From Brachypterus glaber (Eukaryota > Arthropoda > Insecta > Coleoptera > Kateretidae), in contig OY294044.1 of assembly GCA_958510825.1 (NCBI GenBank), positions 75,376,895 to 75,440,894 of the forward strand: a stretch of 64,000 nt of DNA, read 5' to 3'. Below are positions 54,541-64,000 of this stretch, piece by piece. A program made the position numbers and the translations under genes. The notes beneath the pieces were generated by a model. The model searched no databases and had not been told where the DNA came from. It was given only the letters and a program-made list of their open reading frames with translations. How positions within the stretch are numbered: the first letter of the stretch is position 1; each line of letters opens with the position of its first letter.

Positions 54541-55318
54541 CCCAGGTAGCAAGGGATGTTATATTACAAGAAATTAACATCACTTTTGGGTGTATTTTTA
54601 AACTAAATCATAACATCACATAATATTGAAAAATAACAAGTATTTAACATCACATTTGCAACGTAACACGTGTGACGTGACAACCATGTTATTAAATAAC
54701 AAATATTTAGCAACGCTGTGAATATATCGCATGTCACATATTAACGTGGCTTTCACGTGAATGTCATGTTATTTTGCTTCTCACCGACGTTCGAAGCAAA
54801 AAAATCGATATAAGATGATGTTGATAGAATAAATTATTATAAGGAAATTGTATACACATTATACGATTTCCAATGGATAGGGGGCTCTGCTTGGCTTCTC
54901 AAGACCACGGACACGGATTAAAGGATATATTCTCCGCTTAATCTGCAATTTCGTATTTAGAATCTATCTGTTTCAATCTGTGATTGTTTCAATCACTGAT
55001 TGATTTTAAATCCGATTTTTTTATAGGGTTATAGCGTTTTAAATGGTTTTAATTTAGAAAAAGCTAATATCCTAAAATATTATTTAAATATTAAAGTACC
55101 AGTAACGGCATCCATAAGATATTAGATATAACAGGAATGTGGATTTATGATGTCACAAACACGTTATTTTCGGGATGTCATTGTGTGATGTTATTAGTGG
55201 CGGACTTAGGACATCCCCAAAATGCTACATTCTTGTTAAATGAGACTACAATCTTAACATCACATGTCACATATTAACGTGACTTTCACGTGAATTTCAT
55301 GTTATTTTGCTACCTGGG
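54541..55318. mobile_element. CCCAGGTAGC element, copy 3, TT/TT flanks
   Basis: 778 bp with termini CCCAGGTAGCAA and TTGCTACCTGGG, flanked by TT (54539-54540) and TT (55319-55320). It has the same internal order as copies 1 and 2, including the duplicated right-end segment near 54725-54778. It is inserted in a foldback relic. Confidence 0.9.
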
Positions 55319-55330
55319 TTGTGCCCACTA

Positions 55331-55467
55331 AGGGCCACTTGCACCAAATTTTGGTACGGGATTAACTGGGCTAAACCGAGTTTAAGTTAAAAATGCTGCG
55401 TTCTGATTGGTCAGTTGTCAATTTAATCCAAGTTTAAAGTTAAACCATCATTGGTGCAAGTGGCCCT
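55331..55467. mobile_element. MITE with AGGGCCACTTGCACCA ends, TA flanks
   Basis: 137 bp, ends AGGGCCACTTGCACCA and TGGTGCAAGTGGCCCT, flanked by TA on both sides (55329-55330, 55468-55469). Perfect 16-bp inverted repeats and TA duplication point to a Tc1/mariner-type MITE. Confidence 0.82.
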
Positions 55468-55639
55468 TAGTATATCAAATATATTCTAAAAAATTACTTG
55501 GGTTATTTAAGTGTTTTATATTTCAAGTTCATATCTTAAGCCGTTCAAAAGTTAAGGGGGGGCGGACTTCTGACACTACCGGGGACTCGCGAAAGTTAAC
55601 ATATTAAAAACCATTTTTTAAAGTAAATAGACACTTTAA

Positions 55640-55739
55640 CACGTTGGCTACCACCCGTAATCCTTTAATCTAACCTGTATAAAATCTAATATGGAAAAAA
55701 TATTGAAAGTCGCCGGTGACTCTCCTGGTTGCCAACGTG
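55640..55739. mobile_element. piggyBac-like MITE 3 (TTAA flanks)
   Basis: 100 bp, ends CACGTTGGCTACCA and TGGTTGCCAACGTG (13 of 14), flanked by TTAA (55636-55639, 55740-55743). Confidence 0.83.
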
Positions 55740-55743
55740 TTAA

Positions 55744-56429
55744 ACTATATTTTACTAAATTGACTTTCATTTCGACGCTGTTTTTGCATACTGAGTGTTG
55801 TGTGACGTCGAAAGGTCCCATTCGGTGATATGGGATTGCCTCCGTAACATCGCCTTTATGATATTAATTAAGTGGACTGCGAATAGGTATTAATGATTGA
55901 AAAGAATATTAAAGACAAAACGACAGTTCCAATAATATATATGGTAATCTTACCTTAGCTACAGCATTCAGCACGACAGGTCATGACCGCCATTTCTTCA
56001 CAGGAGACACCACATAATTGGAAACTGATGTACGCGAATTAAAGTTTGTTTGACCAGTGTAGGTATACACTACTAATTATTTAAATACATATGTGTATAT
56101 GGAACTTATTTCTATAGTTTGCAGCCGTAAATATGGTAAATTCTAACGAATGCCCGCGGCGTGGTATATTCGTCAGCTGATTTGAGCATATTTTTATTGA
56201 CACGCATCGATCGTTCTCGAGTATCAAATTGCTACTGTGTCCGGAAGGCAACCTACCCGAACTCGCGCAGAAAAGCTAGGAGGTTTTCAGCGCGTTACTT
56301 ACAAAAATACAATCAATTCAAAATAAAATATTATTTTTGAATTATAACTAAGTAAAGAAATTAAATGAAATTATGTATAATAAAACCCAAATTAAAAATA
56401 AATACAAACACAGAAATGTGGTTGTAACA
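55744..56429 (-). other. Probable BEL/Pao 3' LTR region, far end undefined
   Basis: On the minus strand the sequence after the BEL pol and a purine-rich GGTGGGCGGTAA starts TGTTACAACCACA at 56429, a typical LTR start. It contains AATAAA near 56195. The other LTR copy is not in the window, so the LTR end (CA) and target duplication cannot be fixed. Confidence 0.45.
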
Positions 56430-56464
56430 TTACCGCCCACCAAAACACACAAAATTAGAGTGTT

Positions 56465-59400
56465 TTAACAACACATAGGTAATATACATAATTTTACTAA
56501 GGGCCTCTTTAGGACACCTTGAGCTGTACGGACATTTACTACTCGGATCACACCATCAGCACCTGGAAATAACTCTATTACACGACCTATCGACCAACGA
56601 AGAGGGGGCTGTAAATCGTTCTTTATCAGCACCATAGAACCAAGTTCTATCGGTTTAGAGGGTTCATTCCATTTAACTCTTTGCTGTAAAGTACATAAAT
56701 ATTCGGAATGATACCTGGCCCAGTAGTCCTGATGCATACGTTGAATGAGCTGCCACCTATTTAGACGATTAAGAGGCAAGTCTTGTAGATCAGGCTCTGG
56801 CGGGGCAGAGAGTGAGTTCAGGGTAAGAAAATGTCCGGGAGTTAAGACCGATAAATCATTTGGGTCAGAGCTAACTGGACAAAGAGGTCTCGAGTTCAAT
56901 AAGGCTTCTATTTGAACTAAGAAGGTTGAGAATTCCTCATATGTCAGTCGTTGTAAACCAACTACTCTATAAAAATGAGTTTTTACCGACTTAACACCAG
57001 ATTCAAACAGACCACCAAAATGTGGGGCTGAAGGGGGATTAAATGACCACTTTATCGATTCAGTTTCAGTGGCATGCTGCATCAACTCATCTAATTGGCG
57101 CGCGGCACCAACAAAATTTGTACCTTGATCAGAGAAAATGTGATTACAGCGTCCACGTCTAGTAATGAAACGACGAAGAGCAGCCAAAAAGGACTCAAAA
57201 GAAAGTGAGGACACCAACTCTAAGTGTATAGCTTTTGTGGTCGAGCACACGAACACACAAATCCAAGCTTTGTAAGTTTTTGCACCACGTACTCGTCCCA
57301 TGCTTATATTGAATGGACCACAATAGTCCACGCCACAGCTTTGGAAAGCTTTTAACTGACTTATCCAAAAGCTCGGTAGGTCACCCATCCTAGGTTGGAT
57401 AGTGTTTGGCTTAACCCTAAAGCACTTGTGACACTTTGAAACAACAGATTTTATGGCCCGCTTAGCGGATAATATCCAAAACTGTTGATTCAATAAAAAC
57501 TGTAAGGTTTGAATCCCAGGATGCATATGCCTAACATGCATATCCTCGATAATGAGGTAAGTCAATCGATGAGTACGAGGTAATAATGCGGGATGTTTAC
57601 TTTCAAACGGCAGAGGTGCATTTTTTAGCCTACCGCCTACTCGTAAAACTCCTTGTGGGTCTATGAAAGGATTTAATTTACGTAAAGTTTTATTAACCGG
57701 CTTTTGTTGCTCGATACGTACAATATCTTCCTTAAAATATTGGTGTTGAACAATTTTAACCAAAGTCATTAAGGACACTTGTAAATCATTTGCAACTAAA
57801 GCAGTAGTAACCTTTTGATTAGGTTTACGTAAATTGAAACCAAAACGAAAAATATATGAGACAACACGTATTAGGCGTGATAATCTAGAATATTTGTTTA
57901 ATAGGGTATCAATAAATTGATCAGTCTCTATTAAAACTAGGGATATAATCTTGGCCTCATCTGGAGACGTAACGGGTGTAAAACTATCCGTATCAAGATC
58001 CAGGGAGGTAGACAAGAATTCTGGTCCCGCCCACCATTGGGTACACTGCATAAGCTCGCTGGGAAAAAGCCCACGTGAACCATGGTCAGCCACGTTGTCC
58101 GCAGACTTAACATGATACCAACAATCTGGTGGTACCAAATCTTGGATGTGGCTAACGCGATTTGCGACGAATGTTTTCCAACGATGGGGCGGAGCCTTAA
58201 TCCATGATAAGGCTACCATGGAATCTGACCAAGCATATGTTTTATGAAAAGTAATGCTGTTTTTATAAGTGTTGCGAACAAACTTTATTAAATTACTTAA
58301 TAAAACAGCAGCGCACAATTCCAAGCGGGGTATTGATAATTTCTTTAAAGTAGCAACTTTCGACTTTGCACAGATTAAGGAAACTTCAAACTTTTCATCT
58401 GGCAGAGGTTTTCGAAAGAAAATTATAGCACAATAGCCCTTCTCAGAACTGTCACAAAAGCCATGCAATTCTAAACCACTGGCGTTTTTTATATCAAGAA
58501 AACGGGAAATTTTTAAATCTGCTAACATGTGCAATTCAGATTTAAATTGTAACCACTTTGTTACCACTTCATTGGGAAGTGGCTGGTCCCAATCACAACC
58601 TAGTGACCATAAATGCTGTATTAAATGCTTGGCTACAAAGGTTATTGGACTGAGATATCCAAGTGGATCCCAAATACGCGCAATATCCGATAGGATAGAA
58701 CGCTTAGTTGGTGTAGACTCTAAAGCCTTCACCCGAAAAGAGAAAAAAATCTGTATGTGGAGTCCATTGAAGTCCCAAAATTTTAAGATATGAATCTTCT
58801 TCAGAATCAAATGATATATGCTGTCGATGATCGACAGGGATATCTTTCAATAAATTTGGAGAATTGCTCGCCCACTTCCTCAATTCAAACTTTCCTTTTT
58901 GTAAAAGTTCAGTTAGCTGAAGACAAAGCACCTGTGCTAGCTCTAGGTTGTCAGCCCCTGAGATAATGTCATCAACAAAGGTATCTTCTTCTAGAGCTTT
59001 TGATGCCATAGGAAAATCTTTACCCTCATCTGTTACTAACTGTTTAATAGTGCGTAATGCTAGAAAGGGAGAGGAAGTATTACCAAAAGCTACCGTTGTA
59101 AGTCGGTATTCTTTTACTGGTTGTTGGGGATGAAATCTCCAAAGCAATCGTTGATAATTTCGGTGCTTCGGATCCATAAGAATTTGCCTAAACATTTGTT
59201 TTATGTCTGCCATTATAACAATAGTATGAAGGCGAAATCTTAATAAAAGGGAAATTATATCAGTTTGTAATTTAGGTCCTGGACATAATAAATCATTAAG
59301 GGAGTAGCCCTCTGATGTTTTAGCACTGCAATCAAAAACTATGCGTACCTGGGTAGTACTACTATCCGGCCTTAGTACCGCAAAGTGCGGAACCGTATAA

Positions 59401-59840
59401 TGCGGTGCAGTGACCTCACATGGAGGTGCTTCTTCCATGTGCCCAGAATCCAAATATTCCTGAATAATTTTAGCATATGATATTTTTACGGATTCATCTT
59501 GCAAGCATCGTTTTTCTAAAGAGAAAAAACGCTTAAGTGCGTTTGTGCGAGAATCACCCATAAACGTAGGTTCCATTTTTTTGAATGGTAGGGCAACCAA
59601 ATAACGTCCATCGTTTGTTCGTGTACATGATTCAGTATATTGTTGTTCACACCATTTTTCCTCAGGAGTTAATTTTTCCTGTTGAGGTACCTGCTCTAAT
59701 TCCCAAAAGGACTTTAGATCAAAGGTTTCCATGGATGTGACAAGTGCAAAATTTGTCGGGGAGGGATAGGATATTTTCCCCATGAGTATATATCCGAAAA
59801 CTGTCTCAATGGCTACCGGTTGACTCAGATCCCCTGCTAC
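56465..59840 (-). pseudogene. pol: BEL/Pao retrotransposon pol, frameshifted and 5'-truncated
   Basis: The minus-strand pol starts abruptly at about 59838 (GDLSQPVAIETVFGYIL), where a LINE has cut off gag and protease. The first 359+ residues hold the reverse transcriptase with CSAKTSEGYSLNDLL and the FVDD active site. At about 58741-58760 one extra T in a run of seven shifts the frame. The second ORF (to 56465) carries the RNase H region (LHGFCDSSEKGYCAI, NVADHGSRG), integrase zinc region (MHVRHMHPG...CHKC), core (CGVDYCGPF, SDQGTNFVGA, FGGLFESGVK) and the C-terminal LPLVKLCILP-type tail of BEL elements. With its upstream half separated and a frameshift, it is not expected to be active. Confidence 0.9.
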
Positions 59841-59927
59841 TTAGTTTAGTTTAGTTGTTTCAATGCGGGGTTCATAGCCCTCAACACCTGGTCCCTAGGG
59901 ACCTTTGTGTTTACCGCACAGACCTCC
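59841..59927 (-). other. LINE 3' UTR and (CTAAA)n tail
   Basis: 87 bp from the ORF2 stop to AACTAAACTAAACTAAG, a short tandem-repeat tail in place of poly(A), then directly into BEL coding sequence. This fixes the LINE 3' boundary near 59840. Confidence 0.8.
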
Positions 59928-62900
59928 TCAGAGCATCCCTGTTTCTTTTAAAAAGTCCAGGTATGGTTTCAGGGGAGTGTTCATGATCTCGTTTGGTTCC
60001 AGAGAGTCGTTCCCAAAGTACTTCCATCTTAGGCCTATTAGCGATGGACATTCACATATGAGGTGGTAGGGTTCTTCATCCCCTTCCCCACATCTCCTGC
60101 ACACGGGGCTCGTAATCTGTCCCATTACGTGTCGGTGCTTGTTCAGTAAGCAGTGTCCAGTTATTATACCCGTTATTGTTCTCAGTTGACTCCTGGACAT
60201 GCCTAGAAGTAAGCTGGTTCTTTTCTTGGTAGGTCCTCCTAGGAAGAGTTTGGAGTGCCTCATTCTAGGAGCATCTATCCAGTGTTGCTGGTGTTCATCC
60301 CGCAACATTCTCCTGACCTCGTGTCTGGCCGTGGAATATGATACCCCACAGCACGGTTCTGGTCCTGTGAGTACAGCTTCACTTCCCTTTCTCGCAAGGT
60401 CGTCTGCCTTCTCATTACCATCTATACCTTGATGTCCTGGAACCCATATCAAATTTACTTTGTTATGTTCAGCCAGTTTACATAGCTCGTTGTGGCATTC
60501 GTATACCAGTTCTGAGCTAAAGGCATATGAGTCTAATGCCTTTATCGCTGCCTGGCTGTCCGAAATGATATTTACTGTCCTACCCGTGTAGGACGCCGAT
60601 GTCATTTCTTGTGCGCAGACATAAATCGCATAGATTTCAGCTTGGAAAACTGTTGCCTTGGTTCCCAGGTTTAAGCTAATTTCTTTGCCCGGTCCATGGA
60701 TTCCTGCTCCGGTCCCTTCTTTCATTTTGGATCCATCTGTGTACCAGGTTTCACCTTTTAGTAGTTTAGGGTATAGTCCATTTTTCCATGCATCCCGGCT
60801 AGGTATCTCAGCCTTTGCCGGTTGCCTGAAATCATAGACTATAGCGATCCTATCTGTTTTCATGGATAGTATATCTGTATTGTCAATGTTCTCAAAGATT
60901 TTAGTATGTTCCAACCCTCTATGGCGGTCTCCCATGCCGTTAATCCTTAGTCTGTACGCTGCCATAAGTGCCTCTGTTTTTGCCACCAAGTGCAATGGAG
61001 GTAGGTCCAGTAGGACTTCTAGTGCTGCGGTGGGAGTAGTGCTCATTGCCCCCACTATCCCGATGCAGGCAAGTCTTTGTGCCTTGCTTAGAATCAGTCT
61101 GTTAGTAGTGGAATTGACTTTATGCCACCACACTAACGCCCCATATGTCACTATGGGTTTTACAATTACATTGTATACCCAGTGCAACATTCCGGGTTTA
61201 ATTCCCCAGTTTTTACCAAACATGCGTCTACAGGCCCATAGTGCTCTAATAGCTTTGTTGGTTTTATCTGTTAGATGGGGTTTATAAGACAACTTGCTAT
61301 CCAAGATTACTCCTAGATATTTTGCTTGCCCCACTAACTTCAGCTTAGTTCCAAATAACCTTGGAGGCTCAATTAAGAGTTTCCTTTTGTTGGTAAATGG
61401 AATAAGTGTGGTTTTTGTAGGGTTTACCGACAGTCCCACTCTTCTACACCAATTCTCTATGACCTTTAGGGCTCCCTGCATCACTTCTGATACAGTTTTG
61501 CCGTACTTGCCACATACGAGAACCGTTATATCATCAGCATATCCCTGAGCATAGAAGCCATGTCTCTCCAATTCCTCCAGAAGACTGTTCACCACGAGGC
61601 ACCATAGGAGTGGCGATAACGCCCCTCCTTGAGGACATCCTTTCGCGACCAGCACTTCTATCATTGATTGTTGGAGTGATGCCTCAATAGTTCTGTTTTT
61701 CAGCATGGTCATTACCCATCTACATATTGTATCTGGTACCCCATGTCTATTGAGTGCATTTTCTATTGATTCATATGAGGTATTATCAAATGCCCCCTCT
61801 ATGTCCAATAGAGCAGCTAGACAAATTCCTTTGTCTTTAATTGCCTTCTCTGCTCTTTTTGCTAGCTCGTGTATAGCTAGTTCGCAGGATTTACCTGCTT
61901 GATATGCATACTGGAGCCTGTGCAAGGGTCTTGTTTTCAAGACCTTGTCCCTTATGTATCTATCAAGCAGTTTCTCTAATGTTTTTAGGAGAAATGACGT
62001 TAGGCTTATCGGTCGATACGCCTTGGCTTCGGCATATGTTGCCTTGCCAGGTTTAGGTAGAAAAATTACCTTTACCTTCCTCCAGCCCTTCGGTATATAT
62101 CCAAAGGCCAAACTTGCCCTAAGTAGATTAACTACTGGTGTAGTTAGTGCGCTTATCCCGTTCTGTAGCAAAGCAGGAAACACACCATCCTTCCCAGCAG
62201 CCTTAAATGGTTTGAATGAATTCACGGCCCATTTAAGCTTTTTAGCATCCACTATTTTGGATGCAAGCTTCCAGTCTGCCCTGGTGGGCCTCCTTAAGCC
62301 TTCTGTCTGTATGTTATTGTTCTCATTACCCCGGTTCCTTTCAGACCCTGGGAAGTGAGTTTTTAACATAACCTCTAGCGTCTCTTCTGCCGTTTCAGAG
62401 TAGGCCCCTGATTCGGTTTTTATAGATCCTAGGTTATAATCTTTTTCCTTTCGGAGGGCCCTTTGGAGTCGTGAACATGTAGGTGTATCTTCGATACCCT
62501 GACAGAACTTCCTCCAGGATTCCCTCTTTGAGGTCTTGATAGCTTTGCTATATCGGGCGAGAGATGCTTTATAGATCTCCCATTCGTCCGTGTTTTTAGC
62601 TCGGTTAAACAGCCTTCTCGTGTCCTTTCTCATTTCTGAGAGTTCCTCATTCCACCACTCAACATTTTTACAAACCCTGCGTGGTTTTAGTGGACAGCTG
62701 GACTCGTAGGCTGATATTATCGCCGACTGTAGAGAGTCGCTAGCAATCTCTAAGTCCACAACACTGGTGATTCTTCCCCCAGGACATTCCCTTAGGCCCC
62801 GATCTAGTTCCCTTTCATAGGATGCCCAGTCGGTTCTCTTGGGATTCCTGTACATTAGAGCTTCCTCGTGTTGTGTGTCTAGGTCATAGCGTATGTATCT

Positions 62901-63551
62901 ATGATCCGATAAACTCGGCTCATCTGAGACATGCCACCTTTTCACTAAATCGCTAAAGTGCCTTGTTGCCACGGTAATATCTATTACTTCCCCTCTCACT
63001 GCTGTGACAAAGGTGTGTTCATTCCCGCGATTTAAAACATCTAGATTATTAGCTAGAAGAAATTCAAGTAGAGACTCACCTCGGTTATTGATGTCACTGC
63101 TGCCCCACACGATGTGGTGCGCGTTGGCATCGCACCCGAGTAGCATTTCCAGGTTTCTACTGTCACAGTGTGCTACTAAGCGCCTCATCTCATCCGTCGG
63201 TGGGGCACCTGCTTGATCGTATGGTAGGTAGATGGATCCCAGAATTGCTTCTTCCTCCTTTCCCTCCAATGTCAAGTTGATCTTTGCAGCCACTAGGTCC
63301 CTGCAACAGAAATCCCATAAGGGCAATATATTAATATTTTTCTTTGCAATTATGCATGCACGAGGGTTGCTTACCACCGGGTTGTATGTAGCCCAGTCTC
63401 TTGCGATCGCCCCTATCCCTCTGATCTTCCCCTCGATCGCCCAGGGTTCCTGAATCAGAATAATATCAATATTATTTTTTATTATAAATGCACCCAGGGC
63501 AGCAGATGCCGCCCTGCACTTATGTAAATTTACCTGTAAAATCTTCAGCAT
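59928..63551 (-). CDS. I-group LINE ORF2: endonuclease-RT-RNase H
   Basis: An intact 1207-residue protein. Residues 1-220 form an apurinic-like endonuclease (LQVNLHKCRAASAAL, IQEPW, LGCDANAHHIVWG, SLSDHRYI). The reverse transcriptase has GKDGVFPALL, LLDIEGAFDN, GCPQGGALSPLLW and the active site YADD at 671-674. An RNase H domain follows with WYTDGSK (D939), EIYAIY, SDSQAAI and WVPGHQGIDGNEKADDLA. A C-terminal CX2CX7HX4C finger (CRRCGEGDEEPYHLICEC) lies near 1150. Retaining RNase H puts it in the I superfamily (I/Loa/Outcast/R1-like); I cannot place it further. The start ATG overlaps the ORF1 stop in ATGCTGA. All catalytic residues are visible and no stop is present, so it may be active. Confidence 0.95.
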   Translation of the reverse strand: MLKILQVNLHKCRAASAALGAFIIKNNIDIILIQEPWAIEGKIRGIGAIARDWATYNPVVSNPRACIIAKKNINILPLWDFCCRDLVAAKINLTLEGKEEEAILGSIYLPYDQAGAPPTDEMRRLVAHCDSRNLEMLLGCDANAHHIVWGSSDINNRGESLLEFLLANNLDVLNRGNEHTFVTAVRGEVIDITVATRHFSDLVKRWHVSDEPSLSDHRYIRYDLDTQHEEALMYRNPKRTDWASYERELDRGLRECPGGRITSVVDLEIASDSLQSAIISAYESSCPLKPRRVCKNVEWWNEELSEMRKDTRRLFNRAKNTDEWEIYKASLARYSKAIKTSKRESWRKFCQGIEDTPTCSRLQRALRKEKDYNLGSIKTESGAYSETAEETLEVMLKTHFPGSERNRGNENNNIQTEGLRRPTRADWKLASKIVDAKKLKWAVNSFKPFKAAGKDGVFPALLQNGISALTTPVVNLLRASLAFGYIPKGWRKVKVIFLPKPGKATYAEAKAYRPISLTSFLLKTLEKLLDRYIRDKVLKTRPLHRLQYAYQAGKSCELAIHELAKRAEKAIKDKGICLAALLDIEGAFDNTSYESIENALNRHGVPDTICRWVMTMLKNRTIEASLQQSMIEVLVAKGCPQGGALSPLLWCLVVNSLLEELERHGFYAQGYADDITVLVCGKYGKTVSEVMQGALKVIENWCRRVGLSVNPTKTTLIPFTNKRKLLIEPPRLFGTKLKLVGQAKYLGVILDSKLSYKPHLTDKTNKAIRALWACRRMFGKNWGIKPGMLHWVYNVIVKPIVTYGALVWWHKVNSTTNRLILSKAQRLACIGIVGAMSTTPTAALEVLLDLPPLHLVAKTEALMAAYRLRINGMGDRHRGLEHTKIFENIDNTDILSMKTDRIAIVYDFRQPAKAEIPSRDAWKNGLYPKLLKGETWYTDGSKMKEGTGAGIHGPGKEISLNLGTKATVFQAEIYAIYVCAQEMTSASYTGRTVNIISDSQAAIKALDSYAFSSELVYECHNELCKLAEHNKVNLIWVPGHQGIDGNEKADDLARKGSEAVLTGPEPCCGVSYSTARHEVRRMLRDEHQQHWIDAPRMRHSKLFLGGPTKKRTSLLLGMSRSQLRTITGIITGHCLLNKHRHVMGQITSPVCRRCGEGDEEPYHLICECPSLIGLRWKYFGNDSLEPNEIMNTPLKPYLDFLKETGML

Positions 63552-64000
63552 TGGCTTTCTTCTACAGGCTTCTCACCAGCAGGTTCCTCCGTTCCCTTTC
63601 TGGTGTCTGGTCCACTTACGCCCCCAGTTTCTTGTTCCATCAGCTCTGGATCATTTGCTGACCCTGATGGAATTTCTTGCCCTGCAGTATCGCTAGGCTC
63701 CTGCTGGGCAATGGGTTCTGGTCCTGTTATCGGACCAGGGACTGCAACTTCCGCCCCGGTTTCCGCAGTTTTAGGGTCTACTTCCATGGGAGTTCCTGTC
63801 GGATCCTCCCTTTCGGCATTCCCTTTCGCTGCTTCTCCCTGAGTTTTACTCGTTGCAGCCCCCTTTTCTTTTGTTCCACCGATGGCCCAAAATTGTATTC
63901 TGCCTAGGGTATAGGCGAGTTTGTTGCCCCGATCCAGAATCGTCTTCCATGAGCCTTCGCCCATGGTGATGACCAAGTTCTGACCCTTTGCGTCGGCCTT
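63545..64000 (-). CDS. LINE ORF1 (gag-like) C-terminal part, runs off window
   Basis: The frame is open from the window edge to the TGA at 63545-63547 (at least 151 codons, with KGQNLVITMGEGSWKTIL near the visible start). The C-terminal 110 residues are proline-, glutamate- and glycine-rich low-complexity sequence. The usual CCHC knuckles of I-group ORF1 proteins are not in the visible part and would lie upstream, beyond the edge. It overlaps ORF2 by 7 bases. Confidence 0.85.
   Translation of the reverse strand, partial: KADAKGQNLVITMGEGSWKTILDRGNKLAYTLGRIQFWAIGGTKEKGAATSKTQGEAAKGNAEREDPTGTPMEVDPKTAETGAEVAVPGPITGPEPIAQQEPSDTAGQEIPSGSANDPELMEQETGGVSGPDTRKGTEEPAGEKPVEESQC

Larger units (their letters stand above)
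54430..55580. repeat. Foldback (CAGAGCGGTCC type) broken by two insertions
   Basis: Segments 54440-54540, 55319-55330 and 55468-55580 align in order with 51310-51540: 'aaaatgatgtatcacacgac', then 'atcaaatatat', then 'cgttcaaaagttaag'. The breaks are filled by the CCCAGGTAGC copy 3 and the AGGGCCACTTGC MITE. Confidence 0.7.

Noticed and set aside
60199..63907. Plus-strand ORFs opposite the LINE ORFs
   Set aside because: They are shadows of the strongly coding minus strand, with no domain of their own.
1..64000. tRNA and rRNA genes
   Set aside because: No cloverleaf with A/B boxes or rRNA-like block was convincingly found by eye. A dedicated scan such as a covariance-model tRNA search would settle it.

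Overview
The window looks like nuclear DNA of an arthropod, most likely an insect with a large, AT-rich, repeat-loaded genome. The evidence is one spliced host gene with short canonical introns and AATAAA polyadenylation, a Ty3/gypsy LTR element, a BEL/Pao element, jockey/CR1-like and RNase H-bearing I-group non-LTR elements, and dozens of short terminal-inverted-repeat elements. The insect order cannot be told from this sequence. Nothing bacterial (operons, ribosome binding sites, CRISPR arrays) is present.

Left part (1-22.2 kb): the only confident host gene is the 3' half of a NADPH-dependent diflavin oxidoreductase (NDOR1/Tah18 family), three plus-strand exons at 3938-4603, 6503-6729 and 7616-7841. 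They encode the end of the FAD domain and the NADPH-binding domain; the flavodoxin exons lie upstream or outside. Its introns hold several small MITEs. The rest is a patchwork of foldback elements, hAT-like MITEs with 8-bp target duplications, two related families with CCCAG termini and 2-bp target duplications, palindromes with GC-rich centres, and an unidentified frameshifted coding remnant (9352-9667, minus).

Middle (22.3-34.3 kb): a large foldback element is split by an apparently intact 11.2-kb Ty3/gypsy retrotransposon (23113-34290). Its two LTRs are both exactly 2304 bp and look identical. It has a 4-bp AACT duplication, a tRNA-Lys-like primer site, an intact gag and an intact pol (protease, RT, RNase H, integrase). 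The uninterrupted arm of the host foldback preserves the empty site.

Right part (34.3-64 kb): mostly non-coding repeats, with two decayed jockey/CR1-like LINE fragments, a minisatellite interrupted by a Harbinger-type MITE, three piggyBac-like MITEs with TTAA flanks, two more CCCAGGTAGC elements and a nested stack at 54.4-55.6 kb. From 56.4 kb to the end, on the minus strand, a BEL/Pao pol with one frameshift is cut by a full-ORF I-group LINE whose ORF1 runs off the right edge.

The recurring theme is nesting. In several places an uninterrupted sister sequence in the same window gives a direct empty-site test of the transposition boundaries. I found no convincing new enzymatic or defence system. 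The strongest candidate for something poorly described is the CCCAG-terminus, 2-bp-TSD group of non-autonomous DNA elements.
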